In this document: piece by piece, positions 8,522 to 16,345 of the stretch
How positions within the stretch are numbered: the first letter of the stretch is position 1
Layout: each line of letters begins with the position of its first letter
NCBI RefSeq assembly: GCF_018599195.1
Contig: NZ_JAHFVK010000001.1
Location: 124,001-188,000, forward strand
Direction of reading: 5' to 3'
Source of the DNA: Croceibacterium selenioxidans
GTDB lineage: Bacteria > Pseudomonadota > Alphaproteobacteria > Sphingomonadales > Sphingomonadaceae
DNA length: 64,000 nt
Translations under genes and position numbers: made by a program
Notes under the pieces: generated by a model
The model's database searches: none
Told to the model about the DNA's origin: nothing
The model's input: the letters and a program-made list of their open reading frames with translations, nothing else

Positions 8522-9706
8522 ATGCGTGTGGGCTTTCTCTTCAATCATGCCGCAGGGCATCAGGTGGCCCATGCCCTTCCGATAGCATCGGCTCTTGCGC
8601 GGCTTTATCCGGGCATCGAGCTGCAGCTCTTCGTTGCGACGGGGGCGGCCGAGGCTGAAGTCCGGCGCGCATGGGCTGCCTGTGGTCATGCCTTCGATGA
8701 CCACCGCATCGAACGTCTGAGCCCTCCATCCAAGGCAACCAGCCTACTGGCCTCCCTGTCCGGCGGCGCGATACCTGCCGACAGGGTTTCCATCCTGCGC
8801 CGCAATATCGATCGCTTTCGCGGCCTCGATGCCCTCATAGCGCCGGAGAAGACTTCCACGTTGCTCAAGTCTCGCTTCGGGCTGGAGCAGGTGGCTTTGA
8901 TTCACACTCGTCATGGCGCCGGAGATCGCGCGGTCGGTTTCGATGCGGCAAGCGGCCGGTTCGATCTGGTTCTTCTGTCCGGTCAGAAGATCAAGGATCG
9001 GCTTGAGCAGGCGGGCCTGCTGAAGCCCGATGGATACGCGATCGTCGGCTATCCCAAATTCGACCTTTGCGGAGATAGCGCGCCGGCAAAGCGCCTGTTC
9101 GACAACGATCGCCCGACCGTGCTCTACAATCCGCACCCGTCGCCGGCTCTTTCCTCGTGGTATCGGATGGGGAGGGAGGTCCTCGACTGGTTTGCCCGGC
9201 AGGACAGGTTCAACCTGATCTTTGCGCCGCACGTGATGCTGTTTGCCAAGCGCTGGACTATCGCGTTGTCGCCGCCTTCCATCGCGCGCGTGCCGCACGT
9301 GCCGGAACGTTATCTGGGCCTACCGCATATCCGCATCGATCGCGGCAGCCCGGCATCGCTCGACATGAGCTATACAAACGCGGCGGACATCTACCTCGGC
9401 GACGCGAGCAGCCAGGTCTATGAGTTCATTCGTCGCCCGCGCCCCTGCGTCTTCCTCAATCCAGGGGAACTCAGGTGGCAGGGCTCCGCGGATTTTGCGC
9501 ACTGGCAGGCCGGTCCGGTAGTGAGTTCCATCGACACCATGGCCAGCGCCCTTCACCAAGCGCTCGTCTACCCCAACGAGTATGCCGACATGCAGCAGCG
9601 CCTTTTCGCCTACAGCTTCGATTTGAACGACCGGCCGTCCGCCGACAGGGCGGCAGAGGCGATCGTCGCTTGGCTGGACCGCCGAGCGGCAGGCGATCGC
9701 GCATGA
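8522..9706 (+). CDS. CDP-glycerol glycerophosphotransferase-like protein
   Basis: 394 residues with a GT-B-type fold pattern. The N-terminus has a Rossmann start (V-G-F-L-F-N-H-A-A-G-H) and the C-terminal half has Y-N-P-H-P-S followed by F-A-P-H-V-M-L and a Y-L-G-D-A-S-S-Q-V-Y-E-F-I motif, close to the D-x-S-S-x-x-x-D/E-F motif of TagF/TagB enzymes that bind CDP-polyol phosphate. Those enzymes transfer glycerol-phosphate or ribitol-phosphate to a membrane acceptor. It starts 3 bp after the HAD gene stop and overlaps the methyltransferase gene by 4 bp, so the cassette is transcribed and translated together. Confidence 0.72.
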   Translation: MRVGFLFNHAAGHQVAHALPIASALARLYPGIELQLFVATGAAEAEVRRAWAACGHAFDDHRIERLSPPSKATSLLASLSGGAIPADRVSILRRNIDRFRGLDALIAPEKTSTLLKSRFGLEQVALIHTRHGAGDRAVGFDAASGRFDLVLLSGQKIKDRLEQAGLLKPDGYAIVGYPKFDLCGDSAPAKRLFDNDRPTVLYNPHPSPALSSWYRMGREVLDWFARQDRFNLIFAPHVMLFAKRWTIALSPPSIARVPHVPERYLGLPHIRIDRGSPASLDMSYTNAADIYLGDASSQVYEFIRRPRPCVFLNPGELRWQGSADFAHWQAGPVVSSIDTMASALHQALVYPNEYADMQQRLFAYSFDLNDRPSADRAAEAIVAWLDRRAAGDRA

Positions 9707-10494
9707 GCTTCTGGCGCTACGGAATCGTCAAGACCGCGCACAAGACGGTGTGGCTATCGACCGCGCGCGTGCGGTCGGCCTGGAACCGGGTTACGGGTCA
9801 GAAACCTGCGCACGGCCCGACCGCCTATGGCGTGCGGCTTTGGCAGCGGTGGGATGACAGGACTTTCGTTTACTGTCGGGCTGGAACTTACGGGCGTTTT
9901 CTTTCGGACTACCTGGCCAACCGGCAAGATGACTTCGCGTTTGCAGATGTCGGCGCGAACCAGGGCCTCTACAGCCTCATCGCGGCGAAGAACCCCCATT
10001 GCCAGCAGGTCATCGCATTCGAACCTGTAGCTGCGACTTTCGCAGCCCTGCGGGCAAATATCGCCATCAACCTGGGGGCCGAGAAGGTCACAGCGCTTAA
10101 TCTCGGCGTGTCGGACAAGGCGGAGCGGATCGAGATCTCGGTCCCGCGTGGCCATAGCGGCATGGCAACCTTGCGTCCCTCCGCAGGATCGAATTCCGAG
10201 ACCGAGACGATCGAAGTGGTTTCGGCCGTCGAGCTCGATCGCCTGCTCGATGGAGCGCTGCCGCTGGTGATCAAGGTCGACGTCGAAGGGCATGAGGCGA
10301 CCGTGATCGAGCAGCTGCTGACCTGCTCCCATGCGCCAAGGATCGAGTGCATCTTCTACGAGGTAGACCGCCGCTGGTCTGACAAGGACCTGATCGCGGC
10401 GATGCTGCGGGACGCCGGCTTCGAGGCTTTCAAGCAAGTCGGCAGGGGCCACCATTTCGACGTGATGGCCTCGCGTTCCAAGTCATTGGCCTGA
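9703..10494 (+). CDS. FkbM family methyltransferase
   Basis: 263 residues. An SAM-dependent methyltransferase fold is visible: motif I F-A-D-V-G-A-N-Q-G-L-Y-S, then V-I-A-F-E-P-V-A (acidic residue that binds ribose), and the FkbM signature I-K-V-D-V-E-G-H-E near residue 190. FkbM members typically methylate a hydroxyl of a sugar or polyketide. The ATG at 9703 overlaps the stop of the preceding gene, which argues for that start. As last gene of the cassette it may cap or decorate the product made by the transferase (inference). Confidence 0.88.
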   Translation: MSFWRYGIVKTAHKTVWLSTARVRSAWNRVTGQKPAHGPTAYGVRLWQRWDDRTFVYCRAGTYGRFLSDYLANRQDDFAFADVGANQGLYSLIAAKNPHCQQVIAFEPVAATFAALRANIAINLGAEKVTALNLGVSDKAERIEISVPRGHSGMATLRPSAGSNSETETIEVVSAVELDRLLDGALPLVIKVDVEGHEATVIEQLLTCSHAPRIECIFYEVDRRWSDKDLIAAMLRDAGFEAFKQVGRGHHFDVMASRSKSLA

Positions 10495-10538
10495 GGCGCC
10501 CGTTGCGGATCACCGCGCGGGACCATAGGGAAGCAAAG

Positions 10539-11135
10539 GTGTCGACAGATAGCACCAGGACGCGCCTGCTGGCGGCAGCGGAGAGGATCCTTGTCGAGCA
10601 AGGCGTAAATGCTCTTTCGGTGAGGCGGGTGGGAGAAGGCGCTGGCCAGAACCCCGCCTTGGTGACTTATCATTTCAAGAGCTTGTACAACCTCCTGGAC
10701 GAGCTTTGCGGGATCAACCTCGAACCGATGCTCGACGCATGGAGCGGCATCCGAACGGACCGCGGGCTAACAACCGATGAAGTGTTGGTGCAATGGCTGG
10801 AGCCGCTGCTCAGGCCAGCCGCGTTCACGCCGAACGGGCGGGCGCTGGCCGTGCTCGACGGGTTAGCCGCGCACGGCGAAGCGGCGCTGAAAGAGCGCGT
10901 GCTGCGTTCGATGGAGGAGTTCAGCTTGCGGCTTCGCGCGGCTCTCGCTCCATCCCTCCCGCACCTGTCCAACGACGAGATTCGCGCGCGAGTGCGTTTC
11001 ATCTCCGGCGCCGCTCTCGGACCACCGCCCCGAAGCAACACCACCCCTCTGGGCAAGGGCGCCATCAGGCTGGACGATATGAGCTATCTCCTGCCGTTTG
11101 CCCGGGCTGCGCTGTCGCTACCTCCGCAACAATGA
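10539..11135 (+). CDS. TetR family transcriptional regulator
   Basis: 198 residues from the GTG at 10539, which has AGGGAA 7-8 bases upstream; a TTG at 10503 would add 12 residues. The N-terminal helix-turn-helix is T-R-T-R-L-L-A-A-A-E-R-I-L followed by L-S-V-R-R-V and L-V-T-Y-H-F-K-S, a classic TetR form. The C-terminal ligand domain is all helical. A near-perfect palindrome lies 35 bp downstream, before the small Tat-protein gene, so this protein probably represses the flavoprotein operon (inference). The inducer could be a phenolic substrate. Confidence 0.92.
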   Translation: MSTDSTRTRLLAAAERILVEQGVNALSVRRVGEGAGQNPALVTYHFKSLYNLLDELCGINLEPMLDAWSGIRTDRGLTTDEVLVQWLEPLLRPAAFTPNGRALAVLDGLAAHGEAALKERVLRSMEEFSLRLRAALAPSLPHLSNDEIRARVRFISGAALGPPPRSNTTPLGKGAIRLDDMSYLLPFARAALSLPPQQ

Positions 11136-11169
11136 TGTCACTCTTGACCTGAGCCGCAAGGCGTTTATG

Positions 11170-11192
11170 CGGTCGTATAAGTTGTACGATCG
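11170..11192. promoter_or_regulatory. 23-bp palindrome, likely TetR operator
   Basis: Left arm C-G-G-T-C-G-T-A and right arm T-A-C-G-A-T-C-G flank an AT-rich centre; only two symmetric pairs mismatch. It lies 22 bp upstream of the GTG of the small exported-protein gene and directly after the TetR gene. A second copy of the half-site TCGTATAA follows the right arm. Position and size fit a TetR dimer or dimer pair. Confidence 0.6.
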
Positions 11193-11214
11193 TATAAAAC
11201 CTGAGGGAGGTTGA

Positions 11215-11655
11215 GTGACGCCGAGAATGGGCGACAGTGGGGGCGGCCCGATGGTCGATCGGAGAGAGATGTTGACGTGGGGCATCGTCGCCCCAGTTCT
11301 GGCGAGCGGACCCTATGGCGCGCTCGCGGCGGTACCCGAAGGCCTCGATGCCCTGGTGGTCGACAGCCGTCTTGCCGACGCCGGGCTTTCCGCCCTGGCG
11401 GCTCGCCGGACCTACACCATCGACGGCGACGTTACCGCGCTTTGGTACAACACGCTCGATACGCTCTGGCGCAAGCCCGGCTTCGTGCTCGGCGGCATTA
11501 CCGGCACCGATGCCTTGTTCGTGCTCGAACGGCTCGCTTTCGATTGCGGTCGCCGGGCGGTCAGCCGCACCGAACTGCGTCCGGCCGACCGTTTCGGCGT
11601 GGCGGCGGCGAGCTGGGTCATCGCGCCCGTTCACCCCAGCGTGGTGAAGGCCTGA
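11215..11655 (+). CDS. Small Tat-exported protein of flavocytochrome operon (PchX-like)
   Basis: 146 residues from the GTG at 11215, which has GGGAGG 4 bases upstream; an ATG at 11251 would give 134. A twin-arginine signal D-R-R-E-M-L-T-W-G precedes a hydrophobic core and an A-L-A-A cleavage area. The mature part has no recognised catalytic motif but includes W-Y-N-T-L-D-T-L-W-R-K-P and G-I-T-G-T-D-A-L-F-V-L-E. Cresol methylhydroxylase operons carry a small protein of unknown function (PchX) between cytochrome and flavoprotein genes, and this gene occupies the equivalent place. It may help cofactor loading or export of the flavoprotein, which has no obvious signal of its own (inference). Confidence 0.7.
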   Translation: MTPRMGDSGGGPMVDRREMLTWGIVAPVLASGPYGALAAVPEGLDALVVDSRLADAGLSALAARRTYTIDGDVTALWYNTLDTLWRKPGFVLGGITGTDALFVLERLAFDCGRRAVSRTELRPADRFGVAAASWVIAPVHPSVVKA

Positions 11656-11659
11656 GGCG

Positions 11660-13270
11660 ATGGCGGTCCTACCCCCCGACATGAATGCGGCCACGTTCTC
11701 GCAAATGCTCGAAGAGCTCCGAGGCGCGGTGGGTGCCGACTGGCTCTGGTCGAGCGACGAGGATCTTGGTCCCTATCGCGACAGCTTCTCGCCCGTGTGG
11801 GACACGGCGGAGGAACGTCACGCCTCAGCCGCCATTGCTCCCGCCGACGTGCCGCAGGTCCAGGCGATCGTGCGTATCGCAGGCAAGTACAAGGTGCCGT
11901 TGTTCCCCATCTCCACGGGCAAGAACTACGGCTACGGCGGCCCCTCGCCCAACGTGAACGGCAGCGTGGTGCTTGACCTGAAGCGATTGAACCAGGTGCT
12001 GGAGGTCGACGACAAGCGCCACTTCGCCCTGGTCGAACCGGGCGTGTCCTACTTCGATCTCTATCGCCACATCCAGGAACGCGGGCTCAAGGTCATGGTC
12101 GATTGCCCCGATCCGGGTTGGGGCAGCCCGATCGGCAACTCCCTGGAGCGCGGTATCGGCTATACCATGCCGCAGTTCCGCGATCACTTCGGCGCCAGTT
12201 GCGGCATGGAAGTGGTGCTGCCCAATGGCGAACTCATGCGTACCGGCATGGGCGCGCTGCCGGGTTCCAGGACCTGGCAGGAATATCGCTACGGGTTCGG
12301 GCCTGACCCGGCGGGCCTGTTCGCGCAGGGCAACTTCGGCATCGTCACCAAGATGGGCTTCCGCCTGATGCCTCTGCCCGAATACTACCGCACGGGCCTG
12401 ATCACTGTGCCCCGGCGGCGCGACTTCGTGAAGCTGGTCGAGCACGTGAACTACTTGTCAGACAGCTCGATGTGCGGCGAGGCGGTCTATGGCAGTCCGT
12501 TGCAGCGGTTGATGGGCGATCCACAGTTTCTCGCCCTCGCGACCAAGCTGGGCGGCCCCTCCGACGCCGATATGGACGCGGCAGCAGAGCGCGCGGGCCT
12601 GCCGAGCTGGCAGGTGGACCTGCAGTTCTTCGGACCGGAGGCCACAACCAGTGCGAACTGGGATTACGCCAAAGCGCGCATCCTTTCCGACATCCCGGGA
12701 GCGAAGGCGATCGACGGCGATCATTTCCCCTTGCCCGCGACCGAGGAGCAGCTGCTCAACAAGACCCAGCCCTACCAGACCGGCATTCGCCGCTACGGGG
12801 CACTTGGGGTCCCGAGCCTCGGCATCTGGCGCATCGTCGGCGACAATGGTCATGTGGGCTTCTTCCCGATCCTCCCCCGCAGCGGGGAGGCGGTGTTCGA
12901 GATGCAGCGCGTGCTGGGCGATGCCTTGAAGGAGTTCCCCTTGCGGCCGTTCTTCAACGCAACCACCGCGCCGCTTTACTGGCACACTTACGCGTTCCAG
13001 ATGGTCTTTGCCCCCTCGGTGAAGCACGACGACCCGGCGCATAACGCCATCGTTCATCAGGCGATGAAGAAGGTCGTGGCGGTGGCCGCCGAGCACGGTT
13101 GGGGCGATTACCGCGCGGCGCCGATCTACCAGGATCATGTGGCCGATACCTACAGCTTCAACCACCACGCGCTCCGGCGCTTTCACGAGCAGCTGAAGGA
13201 TGCCGTCGATCCCGATGGCATCATAGCCCCCGGCCGCGGGGGCGTCTGGCCGAAGAGGTTCCGCAAATGA
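11660..13270 (+). CDS. FAD-linked oxidase, vanillyl-alcohol oxidase / p-cresol methylhydroxylase flavoprotein type
   Basis: 536 residues, the normal length for PchF, VAO or eugenol hydroxylase. The PP-loop of the FAD-binding domain is S-T-G-K-N-Y-G-Y-G-G-P-S-P, followed by V-V-L-D-L-K-R-L-N and V-E-P-G-V-S-Y. The C-terminal part has G-V-P-S-L-G-I-W-R and a final P-D-G-I-I-A-P-G-R-G-G. These enzymes oxidise 4-alkylphenols at the alpha carbon by hydride transfer to FAD. A cytochrome c gene is coupled downstream (ATGA overlap), which points to a dehydrogenase (cytochrome acceptor) rather than an oxidase. The substrate could be p-cresol, 4-ethylphenol, eugenol or a related compound. Confidence 0.9.
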   Translation: MAVLPPDMNAATFSQMLEELRGAVGADWLWSSDEDLGPYRDSFSPVWDTAEERHASAAIAPADVPQVQAIVRIAGKYKVPLFPISTGKNYGYGGPSPNVNGSVVLDLKRLNQVLEVDDKRHFALVEPGVSYFDLYRHIQERGLKVMVDCPDPGWGSPIGNSLERGIGYTMPQFRDHFGASCGMEVVLPNGELMRTGMGALPGSRTWQEYRYGFGPDPAGLFAQGNFGIVTKMGFRLMPLPEYYRTGLITVPRRRDFVKLVEHVNYLSDSSMCGEAVYGSPLQRLMGDPQFLALATKLGGPSDADMDAAAERAGLPSWQVDLQFFGPEATTSANWDYAKARILSDIPGAKAIDGDHFPLPATEEQLLNKTQPYQTGIRRYGALGVPSLGIWRIVGDNGHVGFFPILPRSGEAVFEMQRVLGDALKEFPLRPFFNATTAPLYWHTYAFQMVFAPSVKHDDPAHNAIVHQAMKKVVAVAAEHGWGDYRAAPIYQDHVADTYSFNHHALRRFHEQLKDAVDPDGIIAPGRGGVWPKRFRK

Positions 13271-13680
13271 GCCGGCGCACAACAACCACAGCGGCAGTGG
13301 TGCTGGTTCTTGCTGGAATGGCCGGCGTCGCTGCCGCCCAGAACCGGCAGGCTCCGGTTACGCCAGCGGTGGTGGTCAAGGCCGACCTGCCCGGCCGGAC
13401 CATCTTCGAGCGCCAATGCGCTCCTTGTCATGGAGCAGGTCCGGGCGACGATGGTTCGCCGATGCTTCCGGGCACGGCGGCTCTCTCGCGGCGCTACGGC
13501 GGCGAGATCCCCGGCGCGCTCGAGCTGCGTGACGACCTCGACGGCGACGCGCTGCGGCTGTTTGTCCGCAACGGGATCGGCGCCATGCCGAGTTTCCGCA
13601 AAGCGGAACTGGCCGACGCGGACATCGACGCAATCGCCGCCTATCTCAAGGCGACGGCCGAGTTGTCGCAGAGCCGATAG
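13267..13680 (+). CDS. Periplasmic cytochrome c, electron acceptor of the flavoprotein
   Basis: 137 residues. A signal peptide (A-A-A-Q cleavage near residue 25) is followed by one haem c site C51-A-P-C54-H55 and a probable axial methionine M107 in G-I-G-A-M-P-S-F. It resembles the small cytochrome subunit (PchC, EhyA) of flavocytochrome hydroxylases. Its ATG overlaps the flavoprotein TGA (ATGA), so production is coupled. It would pass electrons from the flavin to the respiratory chain in the periplasm. Confidence 0.92.
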   Translation: MSRRTTTTAAVVLVLAGMAGVAAAQNRQAPVTPAVVVKADLPGRTIFERQCAPCHGAGPGDDGSPMLPGTAALSRRYGGEIPGALELRDDLDGDALRLFVRNGIGAMPSFRKAELADADIDAIAAYLKATAELSQSR

Positions 13681-13877
13681 CCACCCTCCAAGTACCGTAA
13701 TCACTTTGCCCGAGCGTTAGCTTGGGCTCGGCGCGCCTTTATGCCGCCTCCGGGTGTCCGGCCGGCCCGGTCTGCCCTCGTGGTTTTCCGCGCAGGAGCG
13801 GGCGAGGCCAAAAAAATCCATCCCTGGCGCATTTGGCCTTGTGCGGAATCCCGTCGGTCGCTAGGCGCCGCTCGTTA

Positions 13878-13911
13878 TTGCGATTGCATCGCAATTGCTG
13901 ATTCTCTTTGC
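13878..13911. promoter_or_regulatory. Candidate iron-responsive operator upstream of TonB receptor
   Basis: The 303-bp gap 13681-13983 has no convincing gene. Within it, a perfect inverted repeat TTGCGA-N5-TCGCAA (13878-13894) is followed by an AT-richer element containing T-G-A-T-T-C-T-C (898-905 region), reminiscent of Fur boxes of alphaproteobacteria. It lies about 75-105 bp before the receptor start, which fits a promoter region. The Fur assignment rests on resemblance and on the iron-related genes downstream. Confidence 0.4.
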
Positions 13912-13983
13912 GACGAGCGATAGCTCGATTGCGTCTAAAATAAGTATCTATATTTCAACCACAATTCCAAACAGGGGAAATCA

Positions 13984-16281
13984 ATGGGGACCGCAACTCG
14001 CAACATCCGCCGGCCAGGAAGCCTTCGTTCCGGCCATGGTCACCTGAAGGCGGGCGCGGCTCTGGGGCTCTCCGTCGCGATGCTGATGCCGACAGCGGTA
14101 TTGGCCCAGTCCGAACCGGAAGAGGCTGACGAAGCGCCCCTGGCAACCGTCACTGTCGAAGCGACGGCAATCGATCCGAACCCCAATGCTCAGGTCGGCG
14201 TACCGTACAAGGCGAGGACGTCGGGCGACGAACGCCATACACGCCCGATCGCGGAAACGCCGCAGACGATTACGGTTCTGACTCGGTCCCAGATCGAAGA
14301 TTCCGGCTACACCGATCTCAAGCAGATTCTCGACTCCCAGCCTGGCATCACGGTCGGCACCGGCGAGAACGGCAACGCCTTTGGCGACCGCTACATCATT
14401 CGCGGCCAGGAAGCGCGTAGCGACGTCTTCGTCGACGGTCTGCGCGACCCGGGCATGACGACGCGCGAGAGCTTCGCCATCGAACAGCTCGAGATCTCCA
14501 AGGGCCCGAGCTCGACCTTCGGCGGGCGCGGCACGGCAGGCGGCGCGATCAACGCGATCACCAAGCAGGCGACGATCGACTACAATTTCGGCAAGGGATC
14601 GGTCGGGATCGGCACCGACCAGTTCGTGCGCACCACCGCTGACATCAACTATTCGACCGGCAACAGCTTCGCTGTCCGCGCCAATGTGCTCTATGCCTAC
14701 GAGCTCGTTCCCGATCGGGGTCCCGCGGACCGCGAGCGCAGGGGGCTGGCCACGTCGGCCTACTATACCCCGACCGACAACTTCAGCATCACGGCAGACT
14801 ATTACGGCCTGAGGGCGCACGATAATCCGGACCTTGGCGGGTATCTCACGACAGACAACGAGCCGGTCGAGGTCCCGACTTACGCCCAGGCCCAGGATTT
14901 CCAGGACACCCAGGTCGACGTCGGTACCGCCCGCATCAGGTACGAGTTCTCACCAAACGTTCGCCTCAACAACCTGACGCGTTACGGGAGTTCGGACAAC
15001 GGCTACGTCCTGACGAGCGCAAACGGCCGAACCAATCCGCGTGTCCAGCTTGGTACCCACAACGGCTGGCAGGAGGTTCGTTATTTTGCCAACCAGACCA
15101 ATCTCTACGTCAACGCCCAGTTGGCCGGCCTCGACCACGAGTTGATCTTCGGCGCGGAATACACCGATCACAAGGTGCTGAACGGTGTGTACGTCAACGC
15201 CCTCGATGGCTCGAACAGGCTGTTCACGGGCACACCCAATTGCGGCACCCAGTTCTGCGTCTACGACACCGGCGGCAACGTGGTGAACGGGTTGAATACC
15301 CTGATGAACCGGCGGGTCACGCAGGGGCGCTGGGATCAGGACTGGGGAGTGGAAACAATCTCCGGCTACGTCATGGATACCTTTGACATCGGCGACCTGA
15401 CCGTATTCGCGGGCCTGCGCATGGACAAATACAAGTTCAATCTCGATGTTCAGTCCGCCGCACTTGCCGTCACCTCGTACGAAGACTCCGACACCTTTTG
15501 GAACGGCCACCTCGGCCTGACCTACAAGGTCGGCGGCGGCGGTGTGATCTATGCCTCGATCGCCAGCTCGGCGGACATCAACGGCGGCGAGTCCGACGTT
15601 GGCACAAGCGCCGGCTACGGCGGCTTCGTCATCGTCGGTGGCGTCGATGTCGGAGCCCGACCCGAACGGTCGTGGAACTACGAAGTCGGCACCAAGTGGA
15701 ACATCTTCGACGAGAAGCTCCTGCTGACCGCAGCGTTGTTCCAGATCGACAAGAGCGACGTGATGGAAGGTCTCTCAGGGCAGGACTACACCAGCGCCGG
15801 CACCGTCAACACCGGGGCGAACCGGGTCCGCGGGATCGAGCTTGAAGCTACCGGCAACATCACCCCGGAATGGTCCGTACAGGGTGGCATCGCGATCATG
15901 GACAGCAAGGTGACCGACTCGTTTACTCCGGCGAACATCGGTCAGCCGTTGGCAAACTTCGCCAACAACCAGGTGCAGTTCATGAGCCGCTATCAGATCA
16001 CCGAAGACTTCGCCCTGGGCGGCGCGGTCAAATACAAGAGCAAGCGGTACGGCGGCCAGCCGGACACCGGTGCCGTCACCGGCGATGGTTCGCGCATCGT
16101 GCCCGCTTACACAGTGCTCGACCTGTTTGCGGAGCTCCACCTCACCGACAACATGGAACTGCGCGTAAACGTGAACAACGTGACCAACGAGGAATACTAT
16201 CTCGCGGTCTATCGTTCCGGTGCAATGCTCTACAAGGGCGACGCCCGTAGAGTAACGGGAACATTGAACATCAGTTTCTGA
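13984..16281 (+). CDS. TonB-dependent siderophore receptor (Fiu-like)
   Basis: 765 residues. A long signal region ends at V-L-A-Q-S. A plug domain follows (about 75-215) with the R-P-I-A-E-T-P-Q-T-I-T-V-L start, Y-I-I-R-G-Q-E-A-R and I-S-K-G-P-S-S-T-F-G-G-R-G-T-A-G-G-A-I-N, and a 22-strand barrel ends in a C-terminal aromatic F (T-L-N-I-S-F). The start has AGGGGAAA just upstream. The plug resembles catecholate siderophore receptors of the Fiu group, and the PiuC-type hydroxylase downstream normally accompanies Fiu/PiuA. It would import ferric siderophore with the TonB encoded four genes on. Confidence 0.92.
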   Translation: MGTATRNIRRPGSLRSGHGHLKAGAALGLSVAMLMPTAVLAQSEPEEADEAPLATVTVEATAIDPNPNAQVGVPYKARTSGDERHTRPIAETPQTITVLTRSQIEDSGYTDLKQILDSQPGITVGTGENGNAFGDRYIIRGQEARSDVFVDGLRDPGMTTRESFAIEQLEISKGPSSTFGGRGTAGGAINAITKQATIDYNFGKGSVGIGTDQFVRTTADINYSTGNSFAVRANVLYAYELVPDRGPADRERRGLATSAYYTPTDNFSITADYYGLRAHDNPDLGGYLTTDNEPVEVPTYAQAQDFQDTQVDVGTARIRYEFSPNVRLNNLTRYGSSDNGYVLTSANGRTNPRVQLGTHNGWQEVRYFANQTNLYVNAQLAGLDHELIFGAEYTDHKVLNGVYVNALDGSNRLFTGTPNCGTQFCVYDTGGNVVNGLNTLMNRRVTQGRWDQDWGVETISGYVMDTFDIGDLTVFAGLRMDKYKFNLDVQSAALAVTSYEDSDTFWNGHLGLTYKVGGGGVIYASIASSADINGGESDVGTSAGYGGFVIVGGVDVGARPERSWNYEVGTKWNIFDEKLLLTAALFQIDKSDVMEGLSGQDYTSAGTVNTGANRVRGIELEATGNITPEWSVQGGIAIMDSKVTDSFTPANIGQPLANFANNQVQFMSRYQITEDFALGGAVKYKSKRYGGQPDTGAVTGDGSRIVPAYTVLDLFAELHLTDNMELRVNVNNVTNEEYYLAVYRSGAMLYKGDARRVTGTLNISF

Positions 16282-16301
16282 TAAACGAAACGCCAGCTAA
16301 A

Positions 16302-16331
16302 GCCGGTCCGGACATTCGAGTCTGGGCCGGC
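16302..16331 (+). terminator. Intercistronic hairpin after TonB receptor
   Basis: A 12-bp stem (16302-16313 with 16320-16331) with two G-U wobble pairs and a 6-base loop begins 20 bases after the receptor stop. No U tract follows and the next gene starts 14 bases later, so it may be an attenuator or mRNA-stabilising hairpin that lets the receptor be made in excess over downstream genes. Confidence 0.5.
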
Positions 16332-16345
16332 ACTTGCGGGATACG

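Noticed and set aside
13741-13923. Short plus-strand frame between cytochrome c and TonB receptor genes
   Set aside because: No ribosome site, odd composition, and it covers the likely operator region.
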